This document shows, one piece after another, positions 46,745 through 56,661 of a DNA stretch of 64,000 nt (position 1 is the first letter of the stretch; every line of letters begins with the position of its first letter). The DNA is from Duganella aceris (GTDB taxonomy: Bacteria > Pseudomonadota > Gammaproteobacteria > Burkholderiales > Burkholderiaceae_D): the NCBI RefSeq assembly GCF_011090165.1, contig NZ_JAADJT010000004.1:248001-312000 (forward strand), written 5' to 3'. Both the position numbers and the translations under genes were made by a program. The notes beneath the pieces were generated by a model. That model did not search any database. It had not been told where the DNA came from and saw only the letters and a program-made list of their open reading frames with translations.

Positions 46745-47032
46745 CTAACGCTCGCGCCCATGGTCGCCCGGCATCCGCACCCGCGTACGCCGGTCGCCCA
46801 TCAGGGCGCGCAGTTCCCCGATGCTGAGGGCGCTCACTTCGTGCATCCTCAGCAACATCGCCGCACCCACCCGGATCCGCTTATGGCGGATCTTGCTGAT
46901 TGTGGGCGCCTCCACCGCCAGCGCGCGCGACAGCGCGGCATCGTTCTTCAGCCGCATTTTCTCCAGCAGCGCGTCGAGCAGCCGGTTCGGGTCGTATTCC
47001 GGCTCGTGTTCCGGTTCGGGCGGCGGGCTCAT
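46745..47032 (-). CDS. small helix-turn-helix protein at the end of the EPS operon
   Basis: A 95-residue protein starting MSPPPEPEHEPEYDPNRLL. Residues about 18-75 form an XRE-like helix-turn-helix (LKNDAALSRALAVEAPTISK as helices 2-3, then GAAMLLRMHEVSALSIGELR). It would bind DNA. It overlaps the stop of the WecG/TagA gene by four bases (ATGA) and is the last gene of the leftward operon, so the EPS transcript carries a potential regulator of its own or of another locus. The charged, proline-rich N-terminus is unusual. Confidence 0.75.
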   Translation of the reverse strand: MSPPPEPEHEPEYDPNRLLDALLEKMRLKNDAALSRALAVEAPTISKIRHKRIRVGAAMLLRMHEVSALSIGELRALMGDRRTRVRMPGDHGRER

Positions 47033-47790
47033 TTCGGCGCCGCCAGCCGCCCGGCGGCCATCTGGCGCAGCAGGCGCAGCACGAACAGGCTGTTGCCGAC
47101 CAGATAGCGGCCCGCCAGCCGGCGCGGCTCCTTGCCCAGCCGATACAACCATTCCAGACCATGTTGCTGCCACCACAGCGGCGCCCGTTTCAGCGTGCCG
47201 GCGTGGTAATCGAAGGCGGCGCCGACCCCGATCAGCGGCGCGGCGACGCGGCCGCAATGGGCCGCCATCCAGCGCTCCTGCTTCGGACAGCCGAGTCCGA
47301 CGAACACCAGGCCGGCGCCGCTGCCGTTGATGCGCGCGGTGTGCTCGTTGTCCTCCTCCGGGGTCAGCGGGCGGAACGGCGGCGACAGCGCGCCGGCCAG
47401 CCGCAGCCGCGGAAAGCGGCGCAGCGCCGCCGCCTCCAGCGCGGCCAGCGTGGCCGGCGAACCGCCGTAGAAATACACCGACAAGCCCACCTGTTCGGCC
47501 GCCGCCAGCGCGCGCCACATCAGGTCCGGGCCGTTGATCCGCTCCTGCGCCGCGCCGGTGAAGTGGCGCACCGCCCACGCCACCGGCGCGCCGTCCGGCG
47601 CCGCGATGTCGGCGTTGTTGACGATGCTCTCGAACAGCGGATCGGCGGCGGCGGTCACCGCCGAATGCACATTGCACAGACAGATGTAGCGGCTGTCGTG
47701 GCGCCGCCCCCAGTCCAGCAGGCGTTCCAGCGCCGCCTCCCAGGTCAGGCGGTCGATATGTGAGGACAAGACAAGCTGGCGGCTACGCAT
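47029..47790 (-). CDS. WecG/TagA/CpsF family glycosyltransferase
   Basis: A 253-residue GT26 enzyme. Start MRSRQLVLSSHIDRLTWE at 47790; the open frame upstream is noise. Signatures are YICLCNVHSAVTAAADP, NNADIAAPDGAPVAWA, GPDLMWRAL, VYFYGGSPATL and the C-terminal VGLGCPKQERWMA and GVGAAFDYHAG. This family adds N-acetylmannosaminuronate, glucose or similar sugars to a lipid-linked acceptor at the inner membrane. The start overlaps the GT4 stop by eight bases. Confidence 0.9.
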   Translation of the reverse strand: MRSRQLVLSSHIDRLTWEAALERLLDWGRRHDSRYICLCNVHSAVTAAADPLFESIVNNADIAAPDGAPVAWAVRHFTGAAQERINGPDLMWRALAAAEQVGLSVYFYGGSPATLAALEAAALRRFPRLRLAGALSPPFRPLTPEEDNEHTARINGSGAGLVFVGLGCPKQERWMAAHCGRVAAPLIGVGAAFDYHAGTLKRAPLWWQQHGLEWLYRLGKEPRRLAGRYLVGNSLFVLRLLRQMAAGRLAAPK

Positions 47791-48949
47791 GATGGTCTCC
47801 CGATGACAACACATGTTGATAAATTGAATGCAACAGTTTGAAGTTGCGCTGCGGCGTGTACAGCGCCAGGTAGCGGGCGCGGGCGGCGCGGCCCATCGCC
47901 GCCATCGCCTCCGGGTGGCCGCGCGCCCAGGCGATCTTGCGCGCCAGGTCGGCGGCGTCGCCGGGCCGCACATGCAGGCCGGTGACGCCGTCCTCGATCA
48001 GCTCGCCGAGCCCGCCGTGGCCGCTGGCGATCACCGGCAGTCCGGCCGCGAACGATTCGATCGCCACCAGGCCGAAGGTTTCCAGGCAGGTGCTGGGCGC
48101 CACCAGGAAGCTGCTGGCGCGCATCAGCGCGCCGACCTGGGCCGGGCTGCGCGGTCCCAGGTAGCCGTCGCCGAAGGTGGTCCGCACCGACGCCGCCAGC
48201 GGCCCGTCGCCGACCACCCGCAGCGCGCCGGCGCGCTCGCCGAGCAGGGCGGCGGCGTCGATCAGCGCGGCCACGCCTTTTTCCGCCGACAGCCGGCCGA
48301 CGAACAGGCCGCCGCTGCGCTTCAGCGGCGCCGCCTCGCCGCTGTCGGCGACGAAATTCGGCTTGACGTGGATGCGCTGCTCCGGCAGCCCGCCCAGGAT
48401 GTACTGGGCCCGGCTGAAGCAGCTCAGCGCGATGTAGGCCTGCACCCGGCGCCGGTAGCTGCCGATGACGCGGTGCGCCACCAGCGCGGCGGCGGCGACG
48501 CCGGACTGCGCCGCCGAGCCGTGGTAGCAGCGCCGCGTCACCGCGCGCCATGGCAGCCGGCCGACGCAGTCGTGGCACGGCGCGCCGTCGCGCAGCAGCA
48601 TCGCCTGCGGGCACAGCAGGCGGAAGTTGTGCAGCGTCTGCACCACCGGGATGTGGCGCGCCGCCGCCGTCCAGTACGGCGCCGCCGACACCAGCGGGAA
48701 GGTGTTGTGGAAGTGGATCAGGTCCGGCCGCTCGCGGTCGCACAGCGCGCCGATCTCGCGCGCGGCGCGCTGCGACCACACCGTCGACAGCGCCGCCAGC
48801 GCCGCCGGCATGCGCCGCAGCTCGTCGTTGCTGCGCTGGTAGACGCTGACCTCGACCCCGTTGGCGCGCAGCAGCGCGGTCTCGGCCTCGGCCACCACGT
48901 CCTCGCCGCCGCGCAGCTGGTAGCGGTTGTGCACGATCAGGACTTTCAT
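47783..48949 (-). CDS. glycosyltransferase family 4
   Basis: A 388-residue GT-B enzyme. Start MKVLIVHNRYQLRGGEDVVA at 48949 is a typical GT4 start; the frame is open far upstream but that part reads as noise. The C-terminal Rossmann half has GGLFVGRLSAEKGVAALIDA, LRVVGDGPL and the nucleotide-sugar motif STCLETFGLVAIESFAAGLPVI (E-x7-E, given in part). Its acceptor is the growing lipid-linked repeat unit. It overlaps both neighbours. Confidence 0.9.
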   Translation of the reverse strand: MKVLIVHNRYQLRGGEDVVAEAETALLRANGVEVSVYQRSNDELRRMPAALAALSTVWSQRAAREIGALCDRERPDLIHFHNTFPLVSAAPYWTAAARHIPVVQTLHNFRLLCPQAMLLRDGAPCHDCVGRLPWRAVTRRCYHGSAAQSGVAAAALVAHRVIGSYRRRVQAYIALSCFSRAQYILGGLPEQRIHVKPNFVADSGEAAPLKRSGGLFVGRLSAEKGVAALIDAAALLGERAGALRVVGDGPLAASVRTTFGDGYLGPRSPAQVGALMRASSFLVAPSTCLETFGLVAIESFAAGLPVIASGHGGLGELIEDGVTGLHVRPGDAADLARKIAWARGHPEAMAAMGRAARARYLALYTPQRNFKLLHSIYQHVLSSGDHHA

Positions 48950-50904
48950 GGCGCCGGCTCCTTGTGGGTGTTCATGCTCAGGCGCAGCGGCAGCAGCGGG
49001 TTGCCGGCCGCCGCCAGGTAGCGCTGCCCCAGCAGCCGCGACGCTTGCGTGTTCAGATGGTTGTCGTCCTTGTACAGCGCGGTGTTGCCGATCGAGGTCA
49101 GGCAGCGCCGCGCGTCGCACAGGATGCGTTTCGAATCGACCACGCGCACCTGCGGCATGGCGGCCTGCAGCGCGTCGATGGTGCGGTCCATCGAGCCCTG
49201 CGCGTCCAGCACCTCGGCCCAGGGGAAATCGCAGTCGCGCTCGGGCCCGACCCAGCCGCGGCGCTTGAACAGGATGCAGCGCGACAGGTCGGTGTGGGTC
49301 GACGGATTGTCCTTGAACACCACCAGCGTCGCGCCGGCCGCCTCGACCGCCTGCGCCGTGCGCCGCAGCCGGCGCGCGAACAGCGCCTCGTCGCCCTTGT
49401 AGGTCCAGCGCCCGGACACCATCACGTAGCGGTACTGGCCGGCCACCGCCAGCAGGTCGGCGTTGCGGCGCTGGCACGAGGTCGGCGCCTGGCCCGGCTC
49501 GGCCAGGTCGATCGGTTCGCAGCTGCCTTCGACGTGGAACACCGCGCGCAGCCCGGCCTGGCGCGCCAGCTGATCGACGAAGGGCTTGAAGTGCTGGGCG
49601 TGCGAGTCGCCGAACAGCAGCACCTCGGGCCGGGCGTCGCCGTCGCTGCCGAAGGCGCAGCGGCCGCGCAGGTAGGCCGGGGTGACGCCGACGTATTCGC
49701 CGGCGCGCAGCGCGCAGGCGCCGCCGAGGTCGCGCTCGTAGGAATAGCTGGCCAGCAGCTCGCGCGCGTCCGGCGAGAAGCGCCGCGGCGCGCCGTCGGT
49801 GGCGTACGAATACAGCCCGACCGCGAGGAAGAACGAGGCCGGCGCCACGTAGTAGCGCAGCGCGCTGGCGCGCAGCGGTTCGCGGCGCCGCCGCAGCGGC
49901 GTCTCGACGTAGCGCCACGACAGCCACGACACGGCGAAGATCGCGGCCAGCGCCGCCGCGCCGACGCCGGCGTCGAGCGGGATGCGGCGGTAGCGCAGGA
50001 AGGACAGCAGCGGCCAGTGCCACAGATACAGCGAATACGACATCAGACCGATGCCGGCCAGCGGCCGCCAGCCCAGCAGCGCCGACACCGGGTTGACGCG
50101 CGCGCCGCCGTACAGCAGCAGCGCCGCGCCGGCGCACGGGTACAGCGAATTGAGGCCGGGGTAGGGATGTTCGCGCTGCAGCAGCAGCATCGAGCCCACG
50201 GTCAGCGCCAGCCCGGCGAACGCCGCCGGCGCGGCCAGCTCGGCCAGCGGCGGACGGCGCCGCAACAGCCGCGCGGTCAGCGCGCCCAGCACCAGCTCGT
50301 GGGCGCGGTAGGGCAGCAGGAAGTAGCTGCCGACCTTGCCGGTCTGCCACTCGGACAGCGCCAGCGTCGCCACGCCGAGCAGCACCAGCACCAGATCCAG
50401 GTGGCGCCGCCAGTGGCGGTAGACCAGCATCAGCAGCAGCGGATAGCAGAAATAGAATTGCTCCTCGACCGACAGCGACCAGGTGTGCAGCAGCGGAAAC
50501 TCCTCGGTGCGCTGGCCGAAGTAACCCCAGCTCAGCATCGAGAAAAACACATTCGAGACGAAGCCCCACGACGCCGCCAGCGAGGTGGTGTAGAACACGT
50601 AATCGTCCGGGATCAGCAACCAGCTGGCCACCGCCAGCGTGCAGGCCGCCACCAGCAGGTAGGCCGGCAGCAGGCGCTTGATGCGCTGGTGGTAGAACCC
50701 GGCCAGCCTGAATTCGCCGCGGTCCAGCGCGCGCGTGATCAGCTGGGTGATCAGGAAGCCGGAGATGACGAAGAAGGTGTCGACGCCGGCGAAGCCGCCC
50801 TGCAGCCAGCGCGGCGACAGGTGGAAGCCGATCACCGCCAGCACCGCCAGCGCGCGCAGGCCGTCGATGTCGGCGCGGTGGCGGCCGAAGTCAGGCTGGC
50901 GCAT
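48946..50904 (-). CDS. acyltransferase 3 / SGNH fusion (OafA-like)
   Basis: A 652-residue membrane protein. Residues 1-370 are acyltransferase-3, with about ten helices, start RADIDGLRALAVLAVIGFH, catalytic His region and GVDTFFVISGFLIT. After a short linker comes a periplasmic SGNH-like domain (about 420-650) with the Ser block LLFGDSHAQHFKPF and the Asp/His block YKDDNHLNTQAS. Such fusions O-acetylate extracellular polysaccharides. The start overlaps the Wzy stop by 14 bases and the stop overlaps the GT4 start by four. Confidence 0.9.
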   Translation of the reverse strand: MRQPDFGRHRADIDGLRALAVLAVIGFHLSPRWLQGGFAGVDTFFVISGFLITQLITRALDRGEFRLAGFYHQRIKRLLPAYLLVAACTLAVASWLLIPDDYVFYTTSLAASWGFVSNVFFSMLSWGYFGQRTEEFPLLHTWSLSVEEQFYFCYPLLLMLVYRHWRRHLDLVLVLLGVATLALSEWQTGKVGSYFLLPYRAHELVLGALTARLLRRRPPLAELAAPAAFAGLALTVGSMLLLQREHPYPGLNSLYPCAGAALLLYGGARVNPVSALLGWRPLAGIGLMSYSLYLWHWPLLSFLRYRRIPLDAGVGAAALAAIFAVSWLSWRYVETPLRRRREPLRASALRYYVAPASFFLAVGLYSYATDGAPRRFSPDARELLASYSYERDLGGACALRAGEYVGVTPAYLRGRCAFGSDGDARPEVLLFGDSHAQHFKPFVDQLARQAGLRAVFHVEGSCEPIDLAEPGQAPTSCQRRNADLLAVAGQYRYVMVSGRWTYKGDEALFARRLRRTAQAVEAAGATLVVFKDNPSTHTDLSRCILFKRRGWVGPERDCDFPWAEVLDAQGSMDRTIDALQAAMPQVRVVDSKRILCDARRCLTSIGNTALYKDDNHLNTQASRLLGQRYLAAAGNPLLPLRLSMNTHKEPAP

Positions 50905-52213
50905 GGAAAGCCTCGCGCATCAGCGGCGCCGGCACCGCGCCGCGCGGCGGGGTGCGGCAGGCGCCGAGGAACAGCAGCGCCAGGAAGATCACCCACATCT
51001 GGCCGCGCGGCGACACGTAGGACGCCTCGGTCATGTTGTGCATCATGTAGGCCAGCACGAAGGGCACCGAGAAGCCGGCCACGCGCGGCGCCAGCAGCGA
51101 GCGCTGCAGGTGGCGCAGCGCCCAGGTCAGCATCAGCACCCCCAGCAGCAGCACCGCGACCACGCCGCCGTTGACCGCCAGGTCGAGCACGCCGTTGTGA
51201 TAGCTGGAATACGGCATGCCGGCCGAGGCGATCAGGTAGGCGTGGTCGTCGAAGCCCCAGCCCAGCAGCGGCCGGGCGCGGATCGCCTGGTAGGCGTCGC
51301 GCCACACCGAATCGCGCCCGGTCAGCTGGCTGTCGCGGCCGAGCAGGTCGTACAGCCAGCTGAGGTCGATCGCGCTGGAGAGCAGCTTGAACAGCAGGAA
51401 GGCCATCACGCTGCCGGCCAGCACGGCCAGGTAGGTGTGGCGGCTGGCGCCGTGGCGGCGCAGGAAGCGCAGGCCGAGCAGTAGCAGCAGCGTCACCAGC
51501 GAGCAGACCTTGGAGGTGACGCTGTCGGCGCCGAACACGGCGGCCAGCGCCAGGCCGCAGCCGATCCAGTGCCAGCGCGCGTACGGCGGGCGCGGACCGG
51601 CCGCCAGCGCCGCCGCGTTGGCCCAGAAGGCGGTGAAGCCCAGCGCGCCCAGCGTGTTCGGGTGCACCGTCAGACCCTGCCAGCGGCCCTGCCAGTCGAT
51701 GGCGTAGCCGGGCAGCAGCAGCACCGCCGCCACGTGCAGCCCCATGTTGGCGCCCAGCACCAGCCCCATTTCGCGCGGCAGGCTGGCCGGCTGGTGGCGG
51801 TAGTACAGCGCCGACGCCAGCGCCACCAGCAGCACGCCGTTGTTGTGCACCACGTTCATCATCACCTTTTCCGGCAGATAGGTCCACAGCGCGCTGGCCA
51901 GCAGCATCGCCATCAGCAGCAGCAGCGGCCAGCTGCGCCCCAGCACCGCCGTCACGCTGCGCGGCCGGCTCAGCAGCATGGCCGCCGACCAGCCGTACAG
52001 CCCGCCCAGCAACAGCATGTTGCCGACCGAGTTCAGGGTACTGGCGCTGGACGCCGCCGCCGCCGTCATCTCGGCCGCGTCGGACAGCGCCATCACCCGG
52101 GTCGGCTGCAGCGTGTAGCTGATCGGCATCCCCGAGCTGGCCATCAGGATCAGCAGCGGCCAGGCGCGCCAGGCGTCCGGGTGGCCGCGCTGGCTACGGA
52201 AGACGGCGTGCAT
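50891..52213 (-). CDS. O-antigen ligase/polymerase-like membrane protein (Wzy candidate)
   Basis: A 440-residue protein with about ten hydrophobic helices. The large periplasmic loop holds GRDSQLTGRDSVWRDAYQAI, RPLLGWGFDDHAYL and YHNGVLDLAVNGG, the pattern of the Wzy_C/O-antigen ligase family. In a Wzx/Wzy locus it would polymerise repeat units. As the only such protein in the operon it is the polymerase candidate. It overlaps the GT2 stop by 20 bases. Confidence 0.85.
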   Translation of the reverse strand: MHAVFRSQRGHPDAWRAWPLLILMASSGMPISYTLQPTRVMALSDAAEMTAAAASSASTLNSVGNMLLLGGLYGWSAAMLLSRPRSVTAVLGRSWPLLLLMAMLLASALWTYLPEKVMMNVVHNNGVLLVALASALYYRHQPASLPREMGLVLGANMGLHVAAVLLLPGYAIDWQGRWQGLTVHPNTLGALGFTAFWANAAALAAGPRPPYARWHWIGCGLALAAVFGADSVTSKVCSLVTLLLLLGLRFLRRHGASRHTYLAVLAGSVMAFLLFKLLSSAIDLSWLYDLLGRDSQLTGRDSVWRDAYQAIRARPLLGWGFDDHAYLIASAGMPYSSYHNGVLDLAVNGGVVAVLLLGVLMLTWALRHLQRSLLAPRVAGFSVPFVLAYMMHNMTEASYVSPRGQMWVIFLALLFLGACRTPPRGAVPAPLMREAFHAPA

Positions 52214-53114
52214 GGTATTCCTCGTAGTCGCGGGAGACCAGGCTGCGCGACAGCTGGCCGGCGGCGCCGGCCAAGCGCAGCGTCAGGCCGACGAAGGCCG
52301 GATAGCTGGCCAGCCGCAGCGCCGGCGCCACCGCCAGCCCGAGCAGCAGCTGCAGCGATTTGCCGGCGAACCACAGCAGGCCGGCGCCGCGCGTGTAGCG
52401 CCGCACCACCACCCGGTAGTAGGTCTGCCCGCCACGGAAGGCGCGCCGCCGCGCCCAGCGCACCTGCAGCCGCGCCTCCGGCACCGGTTCGCTGGCGGCC
52501 GCCTCGTTGCACCACACCAGGCGCTTGCCGGCCAGATGCAGTCGGTAGAACCAGTCGGTGTCCTCGCCGCCGGTCAGCCCGAAGCTGGGATCGAACCACT
52601 GCGGATGCAGCGCCAGCACGCTGCGCCGCAGCAGCACGTTGCCGGCGCCGCCGTACGGCATCTCGGCGTCGGTGGCGCGGCTTGGCTTGCTGAAGCAGGC
52701 GTGCGCCCAGGCCGGCGCGTCGGCCGGCAGGATGCTGTCGACCGGGCCGAACACCAGGTCGGCGCCGGTGCGCTCGGCGCAGTCCAGCAGCGCCGCCAGC
52801 CAGCCCCGGCACGGCGTCTCGTCGTCGTCGATGAAGACGATGGCGTCGGCCTCGCACAGCTGCAGCGCGCGGTTGCGCGCCAGCGCGATGTTTTGTCGCG
52901 GCTCGATCTGGTACAGCACCGGCAGTCCGCTGTCGGCGGCGAATTCCTCGGCCGTGGGGCGGGCGGTGCCGGCCAGGTCGTTGTCGATGATGATTACGCG
53001 CAGCGTCGCGCCGCGCCTTTCCTGGCGCGCCAGCGCGTCCAGCAGCGCGGCCAGCATGGCCGGGCGGCGGAAGGTGGCGATGCAGATGTCAACGGTGTTC
53101 AGCGCGGGCGCCAT
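52194..53114 (-). CDS. glycosyltransferase family 2
   Basis: A 306-residue GT-A enzyme. Start MAPALNTVDICIATFRRPAM at 53114; an earlier ATG at 53135 has no advantage. The nucleotide-binding region is VIIIDNDLAGTARP and the DxD equivalent is VFIDDDETPC. GLTGGEDTDWFYRLHLAGK carries the ED-x-D base motif. It has a C-terminal hydrophobic part (about 250-290) that may anchor it to the membrane. It overlaps the flippase stop by 26 bases. Confidence 0.88.
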   Translation of the reverse strand: MAPALNTVDICIATFRRPAMLAALLDALARQERRGATLRVIIIDNDLAGTARPTAEEFAADSGLPVLYQIEPRQNIALARNRALQLCEADAIVFIDDDETPCRGWLAALLDCAERTGADLVFGPVDSILPADAPAWAHACFSKPSRATDAEMPYGGAGNVLLRRSVLALHPQWFDPSFGLTGGEDTDWFYRLHLAGKRLVWCNEAAASEPVPEARLQVRWARRRAFRGGQTYYRVVVRRYTRGAGLLWFAGKSLQLLLGLAVAPALRLASYPAFVGLTLRLAGAAGQLSRSLVSRDYEEYHARRLP

Positions 53115-54375
53115 GGCCGATCTCCTTCCACACAAGTAGGGCGAGCAGCATTTCGCCCGCCAGCACGCCGGCGATGGCGCCGGCTTCCTGATACTGCCGC
53201 ATCAGCAGCACCGCCGCCGCCACCGCCAGCGCGGCGCTGGGCACGGTGATCAGCGTCAGCTGCTTGAACTTCAGCTGCATCTGCAGCAGCAGCGCGCCGC
53301 CGCTGCGTCCGACCTGGAACAGCAGCACCACGCACCACACCGCCACCAGCGCCGGCAGCGCCGGCAGGGTGTAGCCCAGCACCAGCGGCACCAGCCAGCC
53401 CAGGCAGGACAGCAGCACCAGCGCGTACAGCGCCGCCAGCAGCACCAGCGCGGCGGTGATCAGCGTCGACAGCCGCCGCATGCGGCGCGGATCGCTGCGC
53501 CGCAGCGACACCAGGCGCGGGATCACGATCTTGTTGATCGCCGGCAGCAGGAACGTGAACGGCGAGATGAACAGCCGGCTCAGGTTGGCCAGTCCGGCGC
53601 CGGCCGGCCCCAGCATCGCCGCCAGCGTGTAGGTCGCGCTCTGCGCCTGGATCCAGCTGATCGCCACCCCGCCCAGCGCCCAGCGGCCGTGGCGCCAGGC
53701 GGCGCGCCACTCGCCGGCCAGCGCGCGCGGCCGCTGGCGCAGCACCAGCGGCGCGCCGGCGCCGGCCAGCAGCGAGCCGAGCGCGGCGCCGGCGGCGTAC
53801 AGCAGCAACACCCCGGCCGCGGTCGGCGTGTAGCCGCTCAGGTGCAGCGCCAGCAGCCCGCCGGCCAGCGTCGCCATCGCCGCGCCGTTGACCAGCAGCG
53901 CGGCGCGTTCCTCGTGGCGCACGTAGGCGTAGCTGATGAAGAACTCGGCGCACAGCAGCAGCGCCGCCGTCAGCGTCACCGGCGCCACCAGCGACAGGTA
54001 GGGCGAATCCAGCCACCACAGCCACAGCGCCGCCGCCAGCGCCGGCGGCACCAGCGCCAGGCCCAGCGCCATCACTCCGGCCAGCATGCTGCCGGCGTAG
54101 GCGGCGCGCGCCGCCGCCGGCTGGTCGGCCATGCCGACCGTCATCTGGGTCAGCAGCACCGCGTTGCCGACGCCGATGTACAGCATGCAGATGCCGTAGC
54201 AGATGCCGAACAGGCCGAACTGCTCCAGCGGCAGGTTGCGCGCCAGGTACAGCCCCACCAGGAAATTGCCGCCGCTGCTCAGCATCTGGTTGCCCAGGCT
54301 CAGCAGCAACGGCCGGCCGAGCGCCGCGAGCGCGCGCGCGCGCGGGGCGGCGTCGGTCATGGTCGGCACACGCAT
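53089..54375 (-). CDS. polysaccharide flippase (Wzx-like)
   Basis: A 428-residue protein with about 12 membrane helices of the MOP (multidrug/oligosaccharidyl-lipid/polysaccharide) superfamily. It has LLLSLGNQMLSSGGNFLVGLY at the first helix, YIGVGNAVLLTQMTVG and SRLFISPFTFLLPAINKIVI. It should move the lipid-linked repeat unit across the inner membrane. The start could be 54375 or MTDAAPRARAL at 54360; neither has a strong ribosome site. It follows fcl by six bases. Confidence 0.85.
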   Translation of the reverse strand: MRVPTMTDAAPRARALAALGRPLLLSLGNQMLSSGGNFLVGLYLARNLPLEQFGLFGICYGICMLYIGVGNAVLLTQMTVGMADQPAAARAAYAGSMLAGVMALGLALVPPALAAALWLWWLDSPYLSLVAPVTLTAALLLCAEFFISYAYVRHEERAALLVNGAAMATLAGGLLALHLSGYTPTAAGVLLLYAAGAALGSLLAGAGAPLVLRQRPRALAGEWRAAWRHGRWALGGVAISWIQAQSATYTLAAMLGPAGAGLANLSRLFISPFTFLLPAINKIVIPRLVSLRRSDPRRMRRLSTLITAALVLLAALYALVLLSCLGWLVPLVLGYTLPALPALVAVWCVVLLFQVGRSGGALLLQMQLKFKQLTLITVPSAALAVAAAVLLMRQYQEAGAIAGVLAGEMLLALLVWKEIGHGARAEHR

Positions 54376-54381
54376 GCGCGC

Positions 54382-55461
54382 TCAGTACGGCGAACGCATG
54401 TCGGCATAGGCGTGCTCCAGCGCCACCGGCGGCAGGTACATTTCGCGCCGGCGCCGCGATTGCTGGTCGAGCGCGCGCGCCAGCTGCTGGCGCGTGCCGG
54501 CCTGCTCGGCGCGCAGGAAACTGTGGTAGGTTTCGCGCAGGCCGCGCTCCAGCGCCACCTCGGCGCGCCAGCCCAGCGCGTTCAGGATGCCGACGTCGAG
54601 CAGCTTGCGCGGCGTGCCGTCCGGCTTGCTGGCGTCGAACACCAGCTCGCCGCCGTAGCCGACCGTCTGCGCCAGCAGCTGCGCCAGGCGGGCGATGCTG
54701 ACCTCCATGCCGCTGCCGACGTTGATGTGCGAGACCATCGGCAGCGTGGCGCCACGGTAGCGGTCCTCGCTCAGGTTCATGACGAACAGGCAGGCGTCGG
54801 CCAGGTCGTCGACATACAGGAACTCGCGGCGCGCCTCGCCGGTGCCCCACACCGCGACCTCGTTGGCGCCGGCCAGCTTGGACTCGTGCAGGCGCCGCAT
54901 CAGCGCCGGGATCACGTGGCCGTTCTCGTTGTGGTAGCTGTCGCACGGGCCGTACAGATTGGTCGGCATCACGCTGCGGTAGCGCGTGCCGTACTGGCGG
55001 TTGTAGCTTTCGCACAGCTTGATGCCGGCGATCTTGGCGATCGCGTACGGTTCGTTGGTCGGTTCCAGCGCGCCGTGCATCAGCGCCGTCTCCGGAATCG
55101 GCTGCGGCGCCAGCCGCGGATAGATGCACGAGGAGCCGAGGAACAGCAGCCGTTGGGTGCCGTGGCGCCAGGCCTCGTGGATCACATTGGTCTCGATCGC
55201 CATGTTGGAGTAGATGAATTCGGCCGGATAGCTGTTGTTGGCGTGGATCCCACCCACCGTCGCCGCCGCCAGGTAGACGGCGTCGATCTGCTCGCGCTGG
55301 AACAACTGGCGCACCTGCGCCTGGTCGGTCAGGTCGAGGTGGGAATGCGGCACCGTCAGCAGATTGTTGTAGCCCTGGCGCCGCAGCGCGCGCACGATGG
55401 CCGAGCCGACCAGGCCGGTGTGGCCGGCGACGAATATGCGTTGGTTTAATTGAGTGATCAT
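54382..55461 (-). CDS. fcl: GDP-L-fucose synthase
   Basis: A 359-residue short-chain dehydrogenase that converts GDP-4-keto-6-deoxymannose to GDP-L-fucose. NADP motif [17 protein letters not shown] and the GLVG start are seen. [20 protein letters not shown] and FLGSSCIYP precede the catalytic [16 protein letters not shown] (Y-x3-K). It is longer by about 40 residues than E. coli Fcl through a C-terminal tail ([17 protein letters not shown]). Together with gmd it shows that the polymer contains fucose or a related deoxysugar. Confidence 0.93.
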   Translation of the reverse strand: MITQLNQRIFVAGHTGLVGSAIVRALRRQGYNNLLTVPHSHLDLTDQAQVRQLFQREQIDAVYLAAATVGGIHANNSYPAEFIYSNMAIETNVIHEAWRHGTQRLLFLGSSCIYPRLAPQPIPETALMHGALEPTNEPYAIAKIAGIKLCESYNRQYGTRYRSVMPTNLYGPCDSYHNENGHVIPALMRRLHESKLAGANEVAVWGTGEARREFLYVDDLADACLFVMNLSEDRYRGATLPMVSHINVGSGMEVSIARLAQLLAQTVGYGGELVFDASKPDGTPRKLLDVGILNALGWRAEVALERGLRETYHSFLRAEQAGTRQQLARALDQQSRRRREMYLPPVALEHAYADMRSPY

Positions 55462-55473
55462 GGCGCTTGCTCC

Positions 55474-56622
55474 TTAGACGGGGTGATGAATGGCGGCGCG
55501 GGCCGGCGCCGGTTCGGCGCGCACCTGCGCCAGGTCGGACCGCACCATTTCGCCGACCAGTTCGGAGAAGGTGCATTGCGGCGCCCAGCCCAGGCGCTGC
55601 ATCGCGTCGCCGGAATCACCCAGCAGCGCATTCACTTCGGTCGGCCGGAACATGGCCGGATCGACCCGCACCACCAGCTGGCCGAGGCGGCAGTGGGCGG
55701 CCGCGACCGAGGTCGGGGCGATCGCGGCGATGGTGGCGCGCTCCTGCACGCCGCCGCCGTCCCACGCCAGCGTCAGCCCCAGTTCGGCGGCGGCGCAGTC
55801 GACGAACTGGCGCACCGTGTACTGCACGCCGGTGGCGATGACGAAATCGCGCGGCTGGCGCTGTTGCAGCATCAGCCACTGCATCGCCACGTAGTCGCGG
55901 GCGTGGCCCCAGTCGCGCAGCGAATCGAGGTTGCCCAGCTGTAGCGTGCCTTGCCGGCCGCAGGCGATGCGCGACAGCGCCAGCGTGATCTTGCGGGTGA
56001 CGAATTCGGCGCCGCGCCGCGGCGATTCGTGGTTGAACAGGATGCCGTTGCAGGCGTAGATGCCGTAGGCTTCGCGGTAGTTGACCGTGATCCAGTAGGC
56101 GTACAGCTTGGCCGCCGCGTACGGACTGCGCGGCGCGAAAGGAGTGCGCTCCGACTGCGGCGATTCCAGCGCGTCGCCGTACAGCTCCGAGGTCGAGGCC
56201 TGGTAGAAGCGGGTACGCTGCGCCAGCCCCAGCGTGCGGATCGCCTCCAGCAGCCGCAGCGGCCCGAGCGCGTCGGTCTCGGCGGTGTAGTCCGGCGCGT
56301 CGAACGAGGTGGCGACATAGCTTTGCGCCGCCAGGTTGTACAGCTCGTCGGGCCGCACCGTCGCCATCACCCGCATCAGCGAAACGCCGTCGCTCATGTC
56401 GCCCTCGTGCAGGAACAGGCGCGGCGGCGCGGCGCCGTCGGGCTGCAGCAGGTGGGCGATGCGGCCGGTGTTGGGCGAGGAACTGCGCCGCACCAGGCCA
56501 TGCACCACATAGCCTTTGTCGAGCAGCAGTTCGGCCAGGTAGGATCCGTCCTGGCCGGTGATGCCGGTGATCAGCGCCACCTTCGGGGCGAGCAGGGACG
56601 GCGTCGCGAGCTTGTCGTTCAT
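55474..56622 (-). CDS. gmd: GDP-mannose 4,6-dehydratase
   Basis: A 382-residue dehydratase supplying GDP-4-keto-6-deoxymannose to Fcl. Signatures are [38 protein letters not shown], the Ser/Thr region [13 protein letters not shown], and [17 protein letters not shown] (Y-x3-K). The late [14 protein letters not shown] and [13 protein letters not shown] are typical. GDP-mannose itself must come from elsewhere, since no manB/manC gene is in the window. Twelve bases separate it from fcl. Confidence 0.95.
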   Translation of the reverse strand: MNDKLATPSLLAPKVALITGITGQDGSYLAELLLDKGYVVHGLVRRSSSPNTGRIAHLLQPDGAAPPRLFLHEGDMSDGVSLMRVMATVRPDELYNLAAQSYVATSFDAPDYTAETDALGPLRLLEAIRTLGLAQRTRFYQASTSELYGDALESPQSERTPFAPRSPYAAAKLYAYWITVNYREAYGIYACNGILFNHESPRRGAEFVTRKITLALSRIACGRQGTLQLGNLDSLRDWGHARDYVAMQWLMLQQRQPRDFVIATGVQYTVRQFVDCAAAELGLTLAWDGGGVQERATIAAIAPTSVAAAHCRLGQLVVRVDPAMFRPTEVNALLGDSGDAMQRLGWAPQCTFSELVGEMVRSDLAQVRAEPAPARAAIHHPV

Positions 56623-56661
56623 ATCGGTTGTCTCCGGGTTTAAAAATCGGTGCGGCGTTCG

